Assembly (NCBI GenBank): GCA_016218815.1
Contig: JACRCX010000095.1
Location: 1 to 64,000, forward strand
Direction: 5' to 3'
Origin: Deltaproteobacteria bacterium
GTDB lineage: Bacteria; Myxococcota_A; Polyangia; DRWM01; JAAZOP01
Length of the DNA: 64,000 nucleotides
Each line of letters starts with the position of its first letter. Position 1 is the stretch's first letter. Of this stretch, positions 62,155 to 64,000 are shown in pieces. The position numbers and the translations under genes are program-made. The notes below the pieces were generated by a model. The model was not told the DNA's origin and ran no database searches. It was given only the letters and a program-made list of their open reading frames with translations.

Positions 62155-64000
62155 CTACCGCATGCGGCGCCGCCGCACGATCACGATCGCGGCCGCCGCC
62201 AGGAGCTGAACGAGAAGGAAGATGCCGCCGGCGCTGCGCGAGCCCGGGACGACGCAACCGCAGCCGTCGCCGCCTCCTCCACCCCCGCCGCCGTCCGGGG
62301 CCGCGTCGTCCTCCGCGTCGCCGGTCACCTCCCCGCCGCCGTCGGCATCGGTGCGGCCGTCGTCGGTCGCATCGGCGTCGGCTCCGCCGTCAGCGTCGGC
62401 TCCGCCGTCGGCATCGCCGTCGGCGTCCGCGTCGGCGTCGGCATCGGCATCGGCGCCCGTGGTGCAGGCGTCGCCGACGCACGAGTACCCGGTCGCGCAG
62501 GCGGTGTCCGACGTGCAGGAGGTGAGGCACTCGGTCGTGCCGCAGACGTACGGTTCGCACGCGACCGCAGCGGTCGCGTCGCAGGTTCCGGCCCCGTCGC
62601 ACGTCTCCGGCCCGCTCTGCTGGCCGGCGGTGCAGGTCGCCGCCGCACAGACCGTCGCCGCGTCGGGGAAGGTGCAGGCGTCGGAGCGGGTCCCGTCACA
62701 GCTCGCGGCGCAGTCGCCGGAGCCGGGGCAGGCCGCGCGGCCGCCGTGGGGCGCGCCGGTCACGATCGTGCAGGCGCCTTCGCTTCCCGGAACGTCGCAG
62801 GCCGCGCAGCTCGCGGTGCACGCGCTGTCGCAGCAGAAGCCGTCCACGCACTGTCCGCCCGAGCACTGGGCGTCCGCGCCGCAGGCCTCGCCGTCGTCGA
62901 GCTCGGCGACGCAGACGCCGGCCGAGCACCACTCGTCCGCGGCGCAGTCGGTGTCGACCGTGCAGCCGCCGCCGCAGATCACCCCCGAGCAGGTGGCCGG
63001 GGCGCAGGCCTGGGTCTGCTCCGCGGGGCACGCCCCGTCTCCCTGGCAGAAGGCCGCCAGGATCGCGACGTCCGCGGTGCACGAGGCGTCGCGACAGGAG
63101 GTGGTGTCGCCCGGATACGCGCAGGCCGTGGGATCCGTCCCGTCGCAGGCTCCGCCGCAGGCCGAACCGTCGGAAACGCATGCCGCGCGGCCGCCGTGAG
63201 GCGCGCCGGTCACGGCCACGCAGAAGCCCTCGCTGCCGGTCGTGTCGCACGCCTCGCACTGGCCGGTGCAAGCGCTCGCACAGCATACGCCGTCGGCGCA
63301 GGTGAGGCCGGACGCGCAGGCGGCGCCCGCCCCGCACGGGTCGCCCAGGCCGCCGAGCGGCACGCAGGCGCCGGCGCTGCAGGAGTAGCCGACGAGGCAG
63401 TCCGTATCGGTCGCGCACGTGTCGAGACACGCCGCCGTTCCGCAGATGTACGGCGCGCAGGCCGCCGTGACCAGGGAAGGACAGGCGATGTCGGTCCCGG
63501 TGCACGCCGCCGCGACCGTCTCGGTCCCCGCCGCGCAAGCCGCCGCCCGGCACTCGGTGGTCGTCGGCGCCAGGACGTCGGCCGGGCAGCCGGCCGCCGT
63601 GCCCGAGCAGATCTCGGCCTGGTCGCAGATGCCCGCCACCGCGCGGCATTCGGTCGCCGCCGGCGCGAACGCGTCCGCGGGGCACGCGGCGTCCGTGCCG
63701 GAACACGATTCGGCCACATCACAGACACCCGCCACGGCACGGCACTCGGTGCTGGCCGGCGCGAACGCGTCGGTCGGGCATGCCGCCGCGGTGCCGGAAC
63801 AGCGGTCGGCGACGTCGCAAACACCCGCGGAGGCGCGGCACTCGAGGGTCGCCGCGGCGAAGGCGTCCGCGGGGCAGGTGGTCGCGGTGCCGGAGCAGTT
63901 CTCGGCGACGTCGCAGACGCCCGCGGAGGCGCGGCATTCGAGGGTCGCCGCGGCGAAGGCGTCCGCGGGGCAGGTGGTCGCGGTGCCGGAGCAGTTCTCG
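62155..64000 (-). CDS. Disintegrin-like Cys-repeat protein with MYXO-CTERM tail (5' truncated by window)
   Basis: At least 614 residues; the N-terminus lies beyond 64000. From the right edge to about 63555 the frame is built of 32-residue units of the form CDVAESCSGTDAACPADAFA, which match the Cx6CxGTxxxCPxDxF core of ADAM/snake-venom disintegrin domains. Then follow EGF/TNFR-like Cys knots (CASGLTCADGVCCASACTGQ), two GAPHGGRAACxxxG units, an Asp-Ala tether, GDGCGC, a membrane helix (IFLLVQLLAAAAIVIV) and RRRRMR, the MYXO-CTERM layout, so it should be surface anchored. It may form an operon with the GH36 gene. Confidence 0.85.
   Translation of the reverse strand, partial: ENCSGTATTCPADAFAAATLECRASAGVCDVAENCSGTATTCPADAFAAATLECRASAGVCDVADRCSGTAAACPTDAFAPASTECRAVAGVCDVAESCSGTDAACPADAFAPAATECRAVAGICDQAEICSGTAAGCPADVLAPTTTECRAAACAAGTETVAAACTGTDIACPSLVTAACAPYICGTAACLDTCATDTDCLVGYSCSAGACVPLGGLGDPCGAGAACASGLTCADGVCCASACTGQCEACDTTGSEGFCVAVTGAPHGGRAACVSDGSACGGACDGTDPTACAYPGDTTSCRDASCTADVAILAAFCQGDGACPAEQTQACAPATCSGVICGGGCTVDTDCAADEWCSAGVCVAELDDGEACGADAQCSGGQCVDGFCCDSACTASCAACDVPGSEGACTIVTGAPHGGRAACPGSGDCAASCDGTRSDACTFPDAATVCAAATCTAGQQSGPETCDGAGTCDATAAVACEPYVCGTTECLTSCTSDTACATGYSCVGDACTTGADADADADADADGDADGGADADGGADADATDDGRTDADGGGEVTGDAEDDAAPDGGGGGGGGDGCGCVVPGSRSAGGIFLLVQLLAAAAIVIVRRRRMR
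63555..64000 (-). repeat. 96-bp tandem repeats encoding disintegrin-like units
   Basis: About 4.6 units; the last two complete copies are nearly identical at DNA level (63843-63904 equals 63939-64000 over 62 bases) and earlier copies are diverged. The array continues past the window edge. Confidence 0.85.

Noticed and set aside
62400..62470. Second hexanucleotide array as separate mobile element
   Set aside because: It encodes a short Asp-Ala tether of the disintegrin-like protein and is not flanked by repeats.

Overview
The window is about 64 kb of very GC-rich DNA whose protein content points to a member of the Myxococcota (formerly within Deltaproteobacteria). The indicators are MYXO-CTERM-like tails (GCGC plus a membrane segment plus an Arg cluster), myxobacterial disulfide repeats, MopE-type CNGxDDDCDG repeats, and an unusually large set of secreted lipoproteins tethered by Asp/Ala-rich acidic linkers. 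Housekeeping genes are interspersed among these. I see no rRNA, tRNA, CRISPR array, phage or insertion sequence. I cannot name the species.

Left part (1-31 kb): fructose-1,6-bisphosphatase; an operon of lipoprotein, TatA-like, PurN-like and MFS genes; a second tatA; a GH18 glycosidase; a quinone-oxidoreductase-like dehydrogenase; a Cys-rich lipoprotein ending in what looks like an F-box-associated (FBA) domain; an amino-acid permease; a cyclophilin; a GAF histidine kinase; a purSL fusion with purQ; several secreted proteins; a CobA-HemD fusion; a PpiD-like chaperone; and an overlapping grpE-dnaK pair.

Middle (31-46 kb): Cys-rich lipoproteins, a DrrAB-type ABC exporter, a beta-helix lipoprotein followed by a GH31 lipoprotein glycosidase, a GT39-like membrane glycosyltransferase, an AidB-like acyl-CoA dehydrogenase and further lipoproteins.

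Right part (46.9-59.5 kb) is the most interesting. Two small LuxR-type regulators lie in the centre of a symmetrical, outward-facing locus. To the left, on the minus strand, are an FGE-fold lipoprotein and a 1131-residue MopE/disulfide-repeat lipoprotein. To the right, on the plus strand, are five consecutive secreted genes, four of them barrel-like. The two outward transcription units start from sequences that match sigma-54 (-24/-12) promoters. Each promoter is preceded, at almost the same distance, by the same 172-bp block in inverted orientation (133 of 172 positions identical by hand count, no gaps), which contains a 15-bp dyad. I read this as one co-regulated cell-surface system with duplicated enhancer-promoter modules.

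The window closes (59.5-64 kb) with a GH36-like glycosidase and the 3' part of a protein made of 32-residue disintegrin-like repeats with a MYXO-CTERM tail. Several other promoters place the -10 box 6-7 bp before a start codon that has no Shine-Dalgarno sequence, suggesting leaderless mRNAs. All coordinates, motif matches and homology statements come from reading the sequence; no database search was run.
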